From an uncultured Pelagibacteraceae bacterium (GTDB lineage Bacteria; Pseudomonadota; Alphaproteobacteria; Pelagibacterales; Pelagibacteraceae), in contig CACGUE010000002.1 in NCBI GenBank assembly GCA_902576115.1, positions 62,001 to 126,000 on the forward strand: a stretch of DNA of 64,000 bases. The letters run 5' to 3'. The notes beneath the pieces were generated by a model. It saw only the letters and a program-made list of their open reading frames with translations. It searched no databases and was not told the DNA's origin. This document shows positions 17,875 to 26,006 of the stretch, in pieces (the first letter of the stretch is position 1; each line of letters starts with the position of its first letter). The position numbers and the translations under genes are program-made.

Positions 17875-19052
17875 ATTTTAATCTTTTATCAGATAAAATC
17901 GTATTTAATTCTCTCAAACTAATAAAGCATGGATTTCTTGAAATTAAAAATCATGACAGCAAAATATATAAGTTTGGTAATGAGAGTGAATTATTAAGAG
18001 CAAAGATTAAAATTAACAAACCTGGTTTAACACTTCAAATAATAAAATCGGGAAGTGTAGGACTTGCAGAAGCGTACATGCGAAATGAATTTGAAACAGA
18101 TAATCTAACTAATCTAATAGAAATAACAGCTAAAAATATAAAACTTGTTTATAAATTTTCAGGTGTCTTTGATATATCAATGATTAATAAATTAAAGAGT
18201 ATTTTCATAAAAAATAATAAGAGCAGAAGTAAGAAAAATATTTCAAAACATTATGATTTAGGAAATGATTTCTTTTCATTATGGTTAGATCCTTCACTTA
18301 CTTATTCAAGTGCAATTTTTGAAAAACAAAAAGATGATTTATTTTCTGCTCAAATAAATAAATATAAAAAACTTACAGAATTAATAAAGCCAAACGTAGG
18401 AAATAAAATTTTAGAAATTGGCTGTGGCTGGGGTGGCTTTGCTGAATATGTAGGTAAAAATTATGATGTAAAATTAGATTGTATAACAATTTCTAAAGAG
18501 CAATTTGAATTTTCAAAAAAAAGAATATTTGAAAATGGATTGAATGAAAAAGTGAATATATTTTTGAAAGATTATAGAGATGTAAAAGACAAATATAATT
18601 CCATCGCATCAATAGAAATGATAGAAGCTGTCGGTCAAAATTATTTAGTCAATTATTTTAAAAGTATTAAAAAAAATTTAACCGAGAATGGAAAGGCTGC
18701 TATACAAGCCATAACAATCGATGATAGTTTGTTTGACAGATATAAAACTAAAGAAGACTTTATACAAAAATACATATTTCCTGGAGGTTTTTTGCCATCA
18801 AAGAAAAAATTATATGATTTATCTTACAGCAATGGCTTAGAAATTGAAAAATATGAATCTTATGGTTCTCACTATTCAAATACTTTAAAAATATGGAGAG
18901 ATGAATTCCTAAAAAAATGGGAAGAGATTTCAAAACATGGATTTGATATTAAATTTAAACGCATGTGGCATTTTTATTTGTCATATTGCGAAGCAGGATT
19001 TAAATCAAAGAATATAGATTTAATTCAATTTTCCATGCAAAATAAAGTTTAA
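17871..19052 (+). CDS. cfa: Cyclopropane-fatty-acid synthase family SAM methyltransferase
   Basis: 393 residues. The S-adenosylmethionine site ILEIGCGWGGFAEYVG and the C-terminal signature SYCEAGF (bearing the cysteine conserved in cyclopropane synthases) are clear; YDLGNDFFSLWLDPSLTYSSA is the usual acyl-binding entry. It methylates or cyclopropanates double bonds of membrane phospholipid acyl chains. Because its neighbours are COG2907 and DUF1365, it may belong to the subgroup making methylated or furan fatty acids rather than plain cyclopropanes; the sequence alone does not decide. It overlaps the upstream gene by 4 nt. Confidence 0.9.
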   Translation: MNFNLLSDKIVFNSLKLIKHGFLEIKNHDSKIYKFGNESELLRAKIKINKPGLTLQIIKSGSVGLAEAYMRNEFETDNLTNLIEITAKNIKLVYKFSGVFDISMINKLKSIFIKNNKSRSKKNISKHYDLGNDFFSLWLDPSLTYSSAIFEKQKDDLFSAQINKYKKLTELIKPNVGNKILEIGCGWGGFAEYVGKNYDVKLDCITISKEQFEFSKKRIFENGLNEKVNIFLKDYRDVKDKYNSIASIEMIEAVGQNYLVNYFKSIKKNLTENGKAAIQAITIDDSLFDRYKTKEDFIQKYIFPGGFLPSKKKLYDLSYSNGLEIEKYESYGSHYSNTLKIWRDEFLKKWEEISKHGFDIKFKRMWHFYLSYCEAGFKSKNIDLIQFSMQNKV

Positions 19053-19053
19053 T

Positions 19054-19602
19054 ATGATTAACAGAAAATTTTTTAAAGTATTTTTATTGATAATTTTTAC
19101 AGGATTAATTACAAGCTGTATAAATAATCAATCTATGAAACCAGAAGATTTTAAAGATCAAAAGCCAAGATTAATAATTGAAGAATATTTAAGTGGGAAC
19201 GTCAAAGCTTGGGGTATACTCCAAAATAGATCAGGTAAAGTTACAAGACAATTTTCAGCAGACCTGGACGGTAAATGGGATGGCAAACAACTTATATTAG
19301 ACGAAAAATTTATTTGGAATGACGGTGAAATACAAAATAGGCAATGGGTAATAGATAAAATTGATGATCATAATTATGAGGGAACCGCAGGCGATGTAGT
19401 TGGTAAGGCTAGGGGGTATTCGTATGGCCCAGCATTTAAATTTGAGTATGTTTTGTTAGTTCCAGTGAAAGGAAAAAATATCAAAATTACTTTTGATGAT
19501 TGGATATTTATGCAAGACGAAAGAGTAGCTATCAACAGAGCTAAAATGACAAAATTTGGAATTAAAGTTGCAGAGTTGACTGTGATGTTTGTTAAAGATT
19601 AA
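19054..19602 (+). CDS. DUF3833 lipoprotein
   Basis: 182 residues. A lipoprotein signal peptide ends in LITSC, with Cys22 as the expected lipidation site. The body, with VKAWGILQNRSGKVTRQFSADLDGKWDG and later segments, matches the DUF3833 family, which travels with COG2907/DUF1365/Cfa clusters. It probably sits in the outer or inner membrane facing the periplasm and may bind lipid; function unproven. It starts 1 nt after cfa and ends 2 nt from the opposing SDR gene. Confidence 0.85.
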   Translation: MINRKFFKVFLLIIFTGLITSCINNQSMKPEDFKDQKPRLIIEEYLSGNVKAWGILQNRSGKVTRQFSADLDGKWDGKQLILDEKFIWNDGEIQNRQWVIDKIDDHNYEGTAGDVVGKARGYSYGPAFKFEYVLLVPVKGKNIKITFDDWIFMQDERVAINRAKMTKFGIKVAELTVMFVKD

Positions 19603-19604
19603 TT

Positions 19605-20363
19605 TTATTTTTTTTGTAATTTAGTTAATTTCCTTATTAAATAAAAATATAATCGATCAGGAATTATTTTTAAAAACTTAAGGATCAAAGTTAATTCTTT
19701 TGGGTAATGTATTTCAAAATTAGAACCATTAATAAGCCCATCATAAATTTTGTCTGCCGAGAATTCTGGAGTTTTTAGAAAAGGCATCTTAAAATCATTC
19801 TTATCAGTCATTGGTGTTTTGATAAAACCTGGAGAAACTAAACAAACCCTCACGCCATATCTTCCAAAATCAAAATGTAAACTTTCAGCAAGATTACTTA
19901 AAGCAGCTTTGGATGGTCCATAGCCACTTGAGTTAGGTAAGCCTTTATATCCTGCAATCGAAGATACAATGGTAATAATACCTTTTCCTCTTTCTCGAAA
20001 ATGAGTTTCAACTGCTTTTATACAATTTAATGTTCCAAAAAAATTTACTTTAAATACATTTTCAATTTGCTCTACATCAATTTCTTTTTCTTTTTTTGGA
20101 TCCCAGGTACCTGTAGAAAAAAAACAAATTTCAACATCCCCAAGTTCCTTTTTTATATTTTCAAAAACAGACTTACACTTTTCCTTATCATTTACATCAA
20201 GAGGAAAAGATTTAATATTTTGATGCTTATCTTCAATTTCTTTCAATAAATTTTCTCTTCTTGCGGAAATAGCAACTGTCCATCCATTATTAGCAAATTT
20301 TAATGCAAGTGCTTTCCCAATTCCTGTGCTTCCGCCGGTGATCCAAATTACTTTTTTATTCAT
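19605..20363 (-). CDS. Short-chain dehydrogenase/reductase
   Basis: 252 residues of the classical SDR fold. The cofactor motif is TGGSTGIGKALA (residues about 9-20), and the catalytic tetrad is seen as the serine in TIVSSIAG and Tyr/Lys in SGYGPSKAALSN. The arginine in SARRENLL after strand 2 suggests NADPH preference. The C-terminal tail is hydrophobic and basic, possibly membrane-associated. SDRs often accompany COG2907/Cfa clusters, though this one is on the opposite strand. Substrate unknown. Confidence 0.88.
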   Translation of the reverse strand: MNKKVIWITGGSTGIGKALALKFANNGWTVAISARRENLLKEIEDKHQNIKSFPLDVNDKEKCKSVFENIKKELGDVEICFFSTGTWDPKKEKEIDVEQIENVFKVNFFGTLNCIKAVETHFRERGKGIITIVSSIAGYKGLPNSSGYGPSKAALSNLAESLHFDFGRYGVRVCLVSPGFIKTPMTDKNDFKMPFLKTPEFSADKIYDGLINGSNFEIHYPKELTLILKFLKIIPDRLYFYLIRKLTKLQKK

Positions 20364-20387
20364 ATTTAACTGCTGTATAGTACTTAA

Positions 20388-20855
20388 ATGCTAAAAAATA
20401 AAATTTTATCTTTTATTCTCTTTGCAATTACTACGTTTTCAGCTTCATTTATTGGAGGTTTGGTTACTATAAATTTTAAAGAACCTTGGTATTCAAATTT
20501 ATCTAAACCTCAATACAATCCACCAGATTGGATATTTGGGCCAGTATGGACATTACTTTATTTATTTATGACAATAGCCATATGGAATGCGTGGCATAAA
20601 AACACAAAAAATTTAAATATTGTATTTTTATATTTCATTCATCTTTTTTTTAATACAACTTGGAGTGTTGTTTTCTTTGGTTTCCATAATATTTCTTTAG
20701 CAATTTTAAATCTTGTTGTGTTAATTATATTTATTGTTTTATTGGTATTTAAATATAAGAATATAAGTCTATTAAGCATGTATTTGATGATTCCATATTT
20801 GTTATGGTGTTGTTTTGCATTGCTTTTAAATATAAACATTTTTTTGATAAACTAA
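20388..20855 (+). CDS. tspO: TspO/MBR family membrane protein
   Basis: 155 residues with five predicted membrane helices. Family hallmarks are WYSNLSKPQYNPPDWIFGPVW near helix 1 and WNAWHKN later. Bacterial TspO proteins bind porphyrins and have been tied to photo-oxidative and tetrapyrrole-dependent regulation. It lies beside the membrane-lipid cluster and diverges from the SDR gene with only 24 nt between start codons, and it precedes a FOXRED1-like flavoprotein gene by 1 nt. Confidence 0.93.
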   Translation: MLKNKILSFILFAITTFSASFIGGLVTINFKEPWYSNLSKPQYNPPDWIFGPVWTLLYLFMTIAIWNAWHKNTKNLNIVFLYFIHLFFNTTWSVVFFGFHNISLAILNLVVLIIFIVLLVFKYKNISLLSMYLMIPYLLWCCFALLLNINIFLIN

Positions 20856-20856
20856 T

Positions 20857-21960
20857 ATGGATGATGTTGTAATAGTAGGTGGTGGTATAATTGGAGCTGC
20901 AACTGCATACTTTATGTCCAAAGAAGGCAGAAAAGTAAAAGTCATTGAAAGGGATCCAACTTATAAAACTGCGTCATTCCCATTATCACTTGGTGGATTT
21001 AGACGACAGTTTTTTCAAAAAGAAAATATTCTTTTAGGAAAATTTGCAAGGGAATTTATATTTCAAATACCAGAATTATTAAAAACTGAAAAAAATCCAA
21101 ATCCAACAGCTAGCATGGTGCCTAATGGATACCTTCTAATGTTTGGACCAGATCATGCAGAAGAGCAATACAGAGCTTTAGAAAATCATAAAGAATGTGA
21201 AGCGGGTACAAAAAATATTAAAGGTTCTGAATTGAAAAAATATTTTCCTTACATTAATGAGGAAGGAATTGAAACTGCAACATTTACTGATAACAAGAGC
21301 GAGGGATGGATTGATCCATTTTTATTTCATAGCGCATTAAAGCATAAAGCAATTGATCTTGGGGCAGAATTCATTAAGGGAGAAGTTAAGAGCCTATCTG
21401 AAATTAATGCAAAGACAATTATTTCTGCAGCTGGGTGTTGGACTAAAGAACTACTTGAAGATATTCCTGTAGTACCTCAAAAACATACAGTCTTTAGAGT
21501 TAAATGTCCTAAACATATTCCAGAGATGCCATTATCCGGAGATCTAACAACAGGAGTATATTGGCGACCAGAAGGAAAAGAATATTTAGCAGGTTCTCCA
21601 ATTTCAGTATTTGATGCAGAAGATCTTGAACCTGCATGGAATGATTTTGAAGAATTAGTTTGGCCTGCTCTTGCAAAAAGAATACCAGCATTTGAAGAAC
21701 TAAAGTTAACAGGTGGATGGGCTGGATATTATGATTGTAACAAATTAGATAATAATGCTGTAGTTGGAAAACATCCAAAATATGAAAATGTTTACATGGC
21801 CTCAGGATTTACCGGCAGAGGTTTAATGCAAGCACCAGGAATTGGTCGAGCTCTAACTGAATTAATAACTACAGGCAGTTATCAAACTATAGATATTAGT
21901 GTTTTTGCAGTCGAAAGAGTATTAAATAGCTCAGCAAGACCCGAGCCCTACGTCTTATAA
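20857..21960 (+). CDS. FAD-dependent oxidoreductase, DAO superfamily, FOXRED1-like
   Basis: 367 residues. The N-terminal FAD motif VVIVGGGIIGAATAYF and the C-terminal GGWAGYYDCN, VVGKHP and SGFTGRGLMQAPGIGRALTE segments place it with D-amino-acid oxidase/sarcosine-oxidase-like enzymes. The C-terminal pattern, including GSYQTIDISVF, closely resembles mitochondrial FOXRED1, a complex I assembly factor, from memory. It could equally oxidise an N-methylated or D-amino acid. It starts 1 nt after tspO. Its last 6 nt overlap a small opposing ORF. Confidence 0.85.
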   Translation: MDDVVIVGGGIIGAATAYFMSKEGRKVKVIERDPTYKTASFPLSLGGFRRQFFQKENILLGKFAREFIFQIPELLKTEKNPNPTASMVPNGYLLMFGPDHAEEQYRALENHKECEAGTKNIKGSELKKYFPYINEEGIETATFTDNKSEGWIDPFLFHSALKHKAIDLGAEFIKGEVKSLSEINAKTIISAAGCWTKELLEDIPVVPQKHTVFRVKCPKHIPEMPLSGDLTTGVYWRPEGKEYLAGSPISVFDAEDLEPAWNDFEELVWPALAKRIPAFEELKLTGGWAGYYDCNKLDNNAVVGKHPKYENVYMASGFTGRGLMQAPGIGRALTELITTGSYQTIDISVFAVERVLNSSARPEPYVL

Positions 21961-22125
21961 TTTTTTTACGTAAACTCCCATCATTCCATTAAAAAAAGAT
22001 ACAGCAATTATAAGAATTTGACCTTTTAGTGAGTAAAAATCAAATGATGGATAAAAACTGATAGCTATACTCAAAAAAATATAGGTTAATAAAAAGGGTC
22101 TATAAAACTTCTTTAAAAATTTCAT
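21955..22125 (-). CDS. Small two-helix membrane protein (56 residues)
   Basis: An intact ATG-to-TAA frame of 56 residues fills what would otherwise be a 176-nt gap. It begins MKFLKKFYRPFLLTYIFLSI: a basic N-terminus, a first hydrophobic helix (about 11-26), a short polar turn with a lysine/glycine pair, and a second helix (about 36-52), ending VYVKKL. That topology with positive ends is typical of a real small membrane protein. It lies 11 nt after the MDR gene on the same strand. No clear Shine-Dalgarno is seen, so the call is moderate. No family recognised. Confidence 0.5.
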   Translation of the reverse strand: MKFLKKFYRPFLLTYIFLSIAISFYPSFDFYSLKGQILIIAVSFFNGMMGVYVKKL

Positions 22126-22136
22126 AAAAATTCTAA

Positions 22137-23144
22137 TTAAATTTTTACAAGCATTTTTCCTATGTTTTTACCTTCTAATAAATCAATGAATGATTTTGGC
22201 GTATTTTCTATACCTTCGTAAACAGTTTCATTAAATTTAATTTTATCTTCTAATAACCATTTAGTCATATCGGTTTCAAACTGTTCTCTATCATTTTCAT
22301 GATCAAAAATTATAAAACCTTTAATAGTTAGTCTTTTTACAAGAACATGAGCCATATTTTTTAAACCAGAGCCAGGATTAGTTGCATTCATTTGGGATAT
22401 CCTTCCACAAATTACAATCCTTCCAAAGTTCTTCATTTGAAAAATAGCTGACTCTAAGAAATCACCACCTACATTATCAAAATATAAATCAAATCCTTCA
22501 GGACAAACTTCTTTAAGATGCAAAACAAGATTTTCAATTTTTTTATAGTTAAACGCATGATCAATTTTTAAATCATTTTTTAACCATTTAACTTTTTCAT
22601 CTGATCCTGTACTTGCAATTACTTTACAACCCATATTTTTTGCAATTTGACAAACAGTAGATCCAACACTACCTCCAGCTGAAGAAACAAGGATTGTTTG
22701 ACCTGGTTTTAATTCACCATGTTTAAAAAGTCCTATATAAGCTGTATGACCTGTCATTCCAAGTGGACCTAGATATGTTTGTATAGGAATATTCATTGGC
22801 TCAATTTTTTTTAGATCATTGGAATTACAAACAAAGTAATCTCTCATTCCAAAATTACTAAAAACAATATCTCCTTCTTTAAAATTTTTGTCTTTAGATT
22901 CTTTAACTATTCCTAACGCATAACCTTCCATCTCTTCACCAATATTAAAAGGTGGTTTATAGTTTTTTCTTTCAGTCATCCTTGCCCTCATATAAGGATC
23001 AACTGAAATCCATAAATTTAAAACCAATATATTGTTCTTGGCATCTAAAGATATCTCTTTTGTTTTTATTTCAAAGTCAGTTTCTTTTGGCAAACCTGTA
23101 GGGATATAGTTTTTTAAAGCTACAAATTTGCTTGTTACAGGCAT
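22137..23144 (-). CDS. NADP-dependent oxidoreductase, zinc-free MDR family (CurA/prostaglandin-reductase-like)
   Basis: 335 residues. The family signatures are the N-terminal WISVDPYMRARM, then GPLGMTGHTAYIGL and the NADPH-binding VSSAGGSVGSTVCQIAKNMGCKV, followed by FDLYFDNVGGDFLE. No zinc-ligand pattern is present. Relatives reduce the double bond of alpha,beta-unsaturated aldehydes and ketones, including lipid-peroxidation products such as alkenals. It ends 11 nt before the small membrane ORF and begins 3 nt after msrA, consistent with a stress-related operon. Confidence 0.9.
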   Translation of the reverse strand: MPVTSKFVALKNYIPTGLPKETDFEIKTKEISLDAKNNILVLNLWISVDPYMRARMTERKNYKPPFNIGEEMEGYALGIVKESKDKNFKEGDIVFSNFGMRDYFVCNSNDLKKIEPMNIPIQTYLGPLGMTGHTAYIGLFKHGELKPGQTILVSSAGGSVGSTVCQIAKNMGCKVIASTGSDEKVKWLKNDLKIDHAFNYKKIENLVLHLKEVCPEGFDLYFDNVGGDFLESAIFQMKNFGRIVICGRISQMNATNPGSGLKNMAHVLVKRLTIKGFIIFDHENDREQFETDMTKWLLEDKIKFNETVYEGIENTPKSFIDLLEGKNIGKMLVKI

Positions 23145-23147
23145 TAA

Positions 23148-23720
23148 TTATGATCCCCAAATAATATCAAGTATTCTCTCTCTTTTGCATGCTTTCTTAT
23201 ATTTTAAATAATTTTCTAAATATACTTGATAGTAATCTTGATGTTTATCCTCTGCTTTATAAAAAATCTCAAATTCTTTAACATATGTGACTACCTTCTT
23301 TTTAAATTTCTTTTCTAATCTTTTTATATCTTTCTCAATTAAATCTTTCTGATAATCGTTTTCATAAAATGCTACAGATCTGTAGCTGTATCCTTTATCG
23401 CAAAACTGGCCATAAGCATCAAATGGATCAATATTAAGCCAGAAGTTTTTTAAGAGTTCTTTATAGGATATTTTCTCTTTGTCATAAATTATTTCAACAA
23501 CCTCAAAATGACCAGTATCTCCATAGGTGACTTCTCTATATGTTGGATTTGCAGTGATCCCTCCTGAGTAACCTGATATAACTTCTTCTACACCTTCCAA
23601 CATTTCAAAAGATTCTTCCATGCACCAGAAGCAACCTCCTGCAAAATACGCTTTATCTTTTGAATGAGAGAATGATGTCGATACAAGAAATAATAGTAAA
23701 AAGTAGTAAAATAACCTCAT
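23148..23720 (-). CDS. msrA: Peptide methionine-S-sulfoxide reductase, probably exported
   Basis: 190 residues. The active-site motif GCFWC (catalytic Cys30) is followed by YSGGITANPTYREVTYGDTGHFEVVE, and the region KHQDYYQVYL is conserved. It reduces the S epimer of methionine sulfoxide in proteins. Residues 1-20 form a hydrophobic signal peptide, so it probably acts in the periplasm. A C-terminal cysteine (KACKRER) could be the resolving residue. The msrB product at 30209 also has an export signal, giving both stereospecific activities outside the cytoplasm. Confidence 0.94.
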   Translation of the reverse strand: MRLFYYFLLLFLVSTSFSHSKDKAYFAGGCFWCMEESFEMLEGVEEVISGYSGGITANPTYREVTYGDTGHFEVVEIIYDKEKISYKELLKNFWLNIDPFDAYGQFCDKGYSYRSVAFYENDYQKDLIEKDIKRLEKKFKKKVVTYVKEFEIFYKAEDKHQDYYQVYLENYLKYKKACKRERILDIIWGS

Positions 23721-23758
23721 ATCTAAAATATATAATAATGAGGGTTTAAATCTATGGT

Positions 23759-23797
23759 ATTAAAGGTAGCTACTTATTTAAGTAGCATACCTTTAAT
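23759..23797 (-). terminator. Long hairpin after the formate dehydrogenase gene
   Basis: A 17-pair stem with one bulged base: ATTAAAGGTAGCTACTT (23759-23775), loop ATTT, then the complementary arm 23780-23797 with a bulged A at 23787. It lies in the gap between the formate dehydrogenase stop and the msrA start, both on the minus strand, and is the expected place for a terminator of the former. The minus strand has no strong T run after it, while the plus strand has one, so it could act in either direction. Confidence 0.6.
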
Positions 23798-23806
23798 AAA
23801 TCTATT

Positions 23807-25006
23807 TTATTTTTTTTGATATTTAGCAGCTTCTTCTGATCCACTAGTTGCAGACCCTTTACTGTAAGAATGCGCACCCATTCCTGCTAATTGGCCATCT
23901 TTTACGATCAAATATTGATTTCTAATTTCTTTTCCCTCAAAGAAACATTCCAATATTTCTCTAACACCATCTGCATATCTTGCTTGAGCAGATAAAGATG
24001 TACCAGAAGTGTGAGGTGTCATTCCATGATTTGGCATTGTTCTCCATACATGGTCGTTTGGAGCAGGCTGTGGAAACCATACATCACCTGCGTAACCACT
24101 TAGCTGTCCACTTTTTAGGGCTTTAGCTATTGCATCTCGATTACAAATTTTACCTCTTGCAGTGTTAACTATGTATGCTCCTTTTTTCATTTTACTTATC
24201 ATTTCATCATCAAACAAATTTTCAGTTTCGGGATGAAGTGGGCAATTAATTGTAACAACGTCGCAAACTTTTACCATAGATTCCACTGATTCATGAAAAG
24301 TTAAGTTTAGTTCTTTTTCAACACTGTCAGGTAATTTATGTCTGTCAAAATAGTGCAAATGAACATCAAACGGTTTCATTTTTCTAAGTGCATCTAAACC
24401 GATCCTTCCAGCAGCAACGGTACCTATATGCATTCCTTCAACGTCATAACTTCTTTGAACAGCATCTGCAATATTCCATCCACCTTCATTAACTATTCTA
24501 TGTTGATTGTGATAATCTCTAACCATTGAAACAATCATCATTACTATGTGTTCAGCAACTGATCTAGAATTACAGAAAGTTACTTCAACAACATCAATTT
24601 TATTATCCATTGCTGCTTGTAAATCAACGTGATCAGAACCTATTCCTGCTGTTATTGCCATCTTAAGGTTTTTAGCTTTAGCGATTCTTTCTTTAGTTAA
24701 ATAATAAGGGAAAAATGGTTGAGAGATAACAATGTCAGCATCAACAATATGTTTATCCGCTTCGCATCCATCTCCATCTTTACTGTTAGTAACAACCAAT
24801 TCGTGTCCATTACTCTCTAAAAACTTTCTCAAACCAAGTTCACCTGAAACACAACCAAGTAATTGGCCTGGTGTAAAATCTCTTCCTTTAGGCGATGGCA
24901 ATGTCATTCCATCTGGATATTTCTCTAATTTTGGTAAATCCGACAGAGGATAAGATTTAGGCATTCCTCCTTTTGGATCATCATACAATACACAAAGTAC
25001 TTTCAT
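23807..25006 (-). CDS. fdh: NAD-dependent formate dehydrogenase
   Basis: 399 residues of the metal-free D-2-hydroxyacid dehydrogenase superfamily. It oxidises formate to CO2 with NAD+. Key residues fall at the same numbers as I recall for the Pseudomonas sp. 101 enzyme: Asn146, the Rossmann loop VAAGRIG near 198-203, Asp221 and Arg222 (NAD specificity), Arg284 and the catalytic His332 in PHTSGTS. It fits C1 oxidation for energy: glycine cleavage and other C1 sources feed formate. Its leader holds two direct repeats. Start supported by AGGAG five nt upstream. Confidence 0.95.
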   Translation of the reverse strand: MKVLCVLYDDPKGGMPKSYPLSDLPKLEKYPDGMTLPSPKGRDFTPGQLLGCVSGELGLRKFLESNGHELVVTNSKDGDGCEADKHIVDADIVISQPFFPYYLTKERIAKAKNLKMAITAGIGSDHVDLQAAMDNKIDVVEVTFCNSRSVAEHIVMMIVSMVRDYHNQHRIVNEGGWNIADAVQRSYDVEGMHIGTVAAGRIGLDALRKMKPFDVHLHYFDRHKLPDSVEKELNLTFHESVESMVKVCDVVTINCPLHPETENLFDDEMISKMKKGAYIVNTARGKICNRDAIAKALKSGQLSGYAGDVWFPQPAPNDHVWRTMPNHGMTPHTSGTSLSAQARYADGVREILECFFEGKEIRNQYLIVKDGQLAGMGAHSYSKGSATSGSEEAAKYQKK

Positions 25007-25060
25007 TTTTACTCCTATTACTAGCTTCTCTAAGCTGAATTATTAATTATTATTTGAAAA

Positions 25061-25088
25061 GACTAGCACAAGTTAAATAGGACTAGCA
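25061..25088. promoter_or_regulatory. Direct repeats in the fdh upstream region
   Basis: GACTAGCA occurs at 25061-25068 and 25081-25088, exactly 20 nt apart (two helical turns), 55-82 nt before the fdh start. A related ACTAGC occurs at 25020-25025 beside a small AGCTT/AAGCT hairpin just before the ribosome-binding site. The spacing suits cooperative binding of a transcription factor on one DNA face. It is unproven; chance is possible but less likely given the GC content of the repeated octamer in this AT-rich genome. Confidence 0.4.
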
Positions 25089-25100
25089 AACAAATTGTGT

Positions 25101-25565
25101 TTATTTTGGGTAATTCCTTTTAGCAATAAATTTGTTCAAGATTATGCCAAAAACTATCACAATAATTGATCCGCTTATAACTGGGGAAATTAAATATTCA
25201 AATGAAACTGACCCCATGATCACAATTATAGGATTTCCTCCTGCAGGAGGGTGGGTTACATTAAGAATAATCATTAATCCGACACCTATTCCAACAGCAA
25301 CAGGTATAATAATATATATCGGAAGTGGAACGAAATTCACAAATATCACACCAACAAGTGAAGTTAAAAAATGACCAAAAAATATATTTTTAGGTTTTGC
25401 AAAAGGACTTTCTGGATACCCATAAAGCAAAACCATTGTAGAACCAAAGGAAGCAATCAAAAATAATCCATAAGGTGTTTTATAAGTAAGCAATGACAAA
25501 ACCCCAATTGTCATAGTAGAAAATATTGCAGCGATAGCAGGTTTTTTAATATCTAAATTATTCAT
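25101..25565 (-). CDS. HPP-family membrane protein
   Basis: 154 residues from the ATG at 25565 (an in-frame ATG at 25589 would add eight residues and overlap the upstream gene further). Four hydrophobic helices and the family signatures ATFGST-like SFGSTMVLLYG, SPFAKPKN, GHFLTSLVGV and NVTHPPAGGNP are visible. HPP proteins are integral membrane proteins; cyanobacterial and plastid members have been linked to nitrite transport, but the role here is open. It overlaps the preceding IscU-like gene by 8 nt. Confidence 0.85.
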   Translation of the reverse strand: MNNLDIKKPAIAAIFSTMTIGVLSLLTYKTPYGLFLIASFGSTMVLLYGYPESPFAKPKNIFFGHFLTSLVGVIFVNFVPLPIYIIIPVAVGIGVGLMIILNVTHPPAGGNPIIVIMGSVSFEYLISPVISGSIIVIVFGIILNKFIAKRNYPK

Positions 25566-25959
25566 CAATGCTGAGTTTCTTAATTGCAATTAGTGGCATT
25601 AATACACAGTTTTTTCTAGATATATTTTTTTTATTAAACAATTTATTAAATTTATTTAGATTTTTTGGCAAAGGTTTAATTTCATTTTCAAAATAATCGA
25701 TAAGATTTTTTAATAAATAATTAATTTTATTTTTACTTTTTTTGATAAGTTTATGAGATATTAAGCTTGCAGAAGCTTGACAGTAAACACAGGATTTTGT
25801 TTGATACCCAATATCTTGTATTATATTTTTCTTAATATTAACTCTCATTTCAATTATATCGCCACAAGTTTTATTTTTATATTTCGATCTATGAGTGTAA
25901 TCTTTCAACATTTTATTATTAGTCGTGTCGGATGCAATTTTTATTATATCTAAATCCAT
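25558..25959 (-). CDS. IscU/SufU/NifU-N-like iron-sulfur scaffold protein
   Basis: 133 residues. Three cysteines fall where Fe-S scaffold proteins have theirs: NKTCGDIIEM, KSCVYCQASASLI (two cysteines) and RKNCVLMPL. The CQASASLI stretch equates to the CAIS.AS segment of IscU. It is shorter and more divergent than IscU and is cotranscribed with an HPP gene rather than with iscS or suf genes, so a specialised scaffold or a general iron-sulfur assembly role are both possible. Divergent from the EamA gene at 26007. Confidence 0.78.
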   Translation of the reverse strand: MDLDIIKIASDTTNNKMLKDYTHRSKYKNKTCGDIIEMRVNIKKNIIQDIGYQTKSCVYCQASASLISHKLIKKSKNKINYLLKNLIDYFENEIKPLPKNLNKFNKLFNKKNISRKNCVLMPLIAIKKLSIDE

Positions 25960-26006
25960 ATTTATTTAATAATATCACTAAAAATTTATAAAAAATAAAT
26001 TAATTT

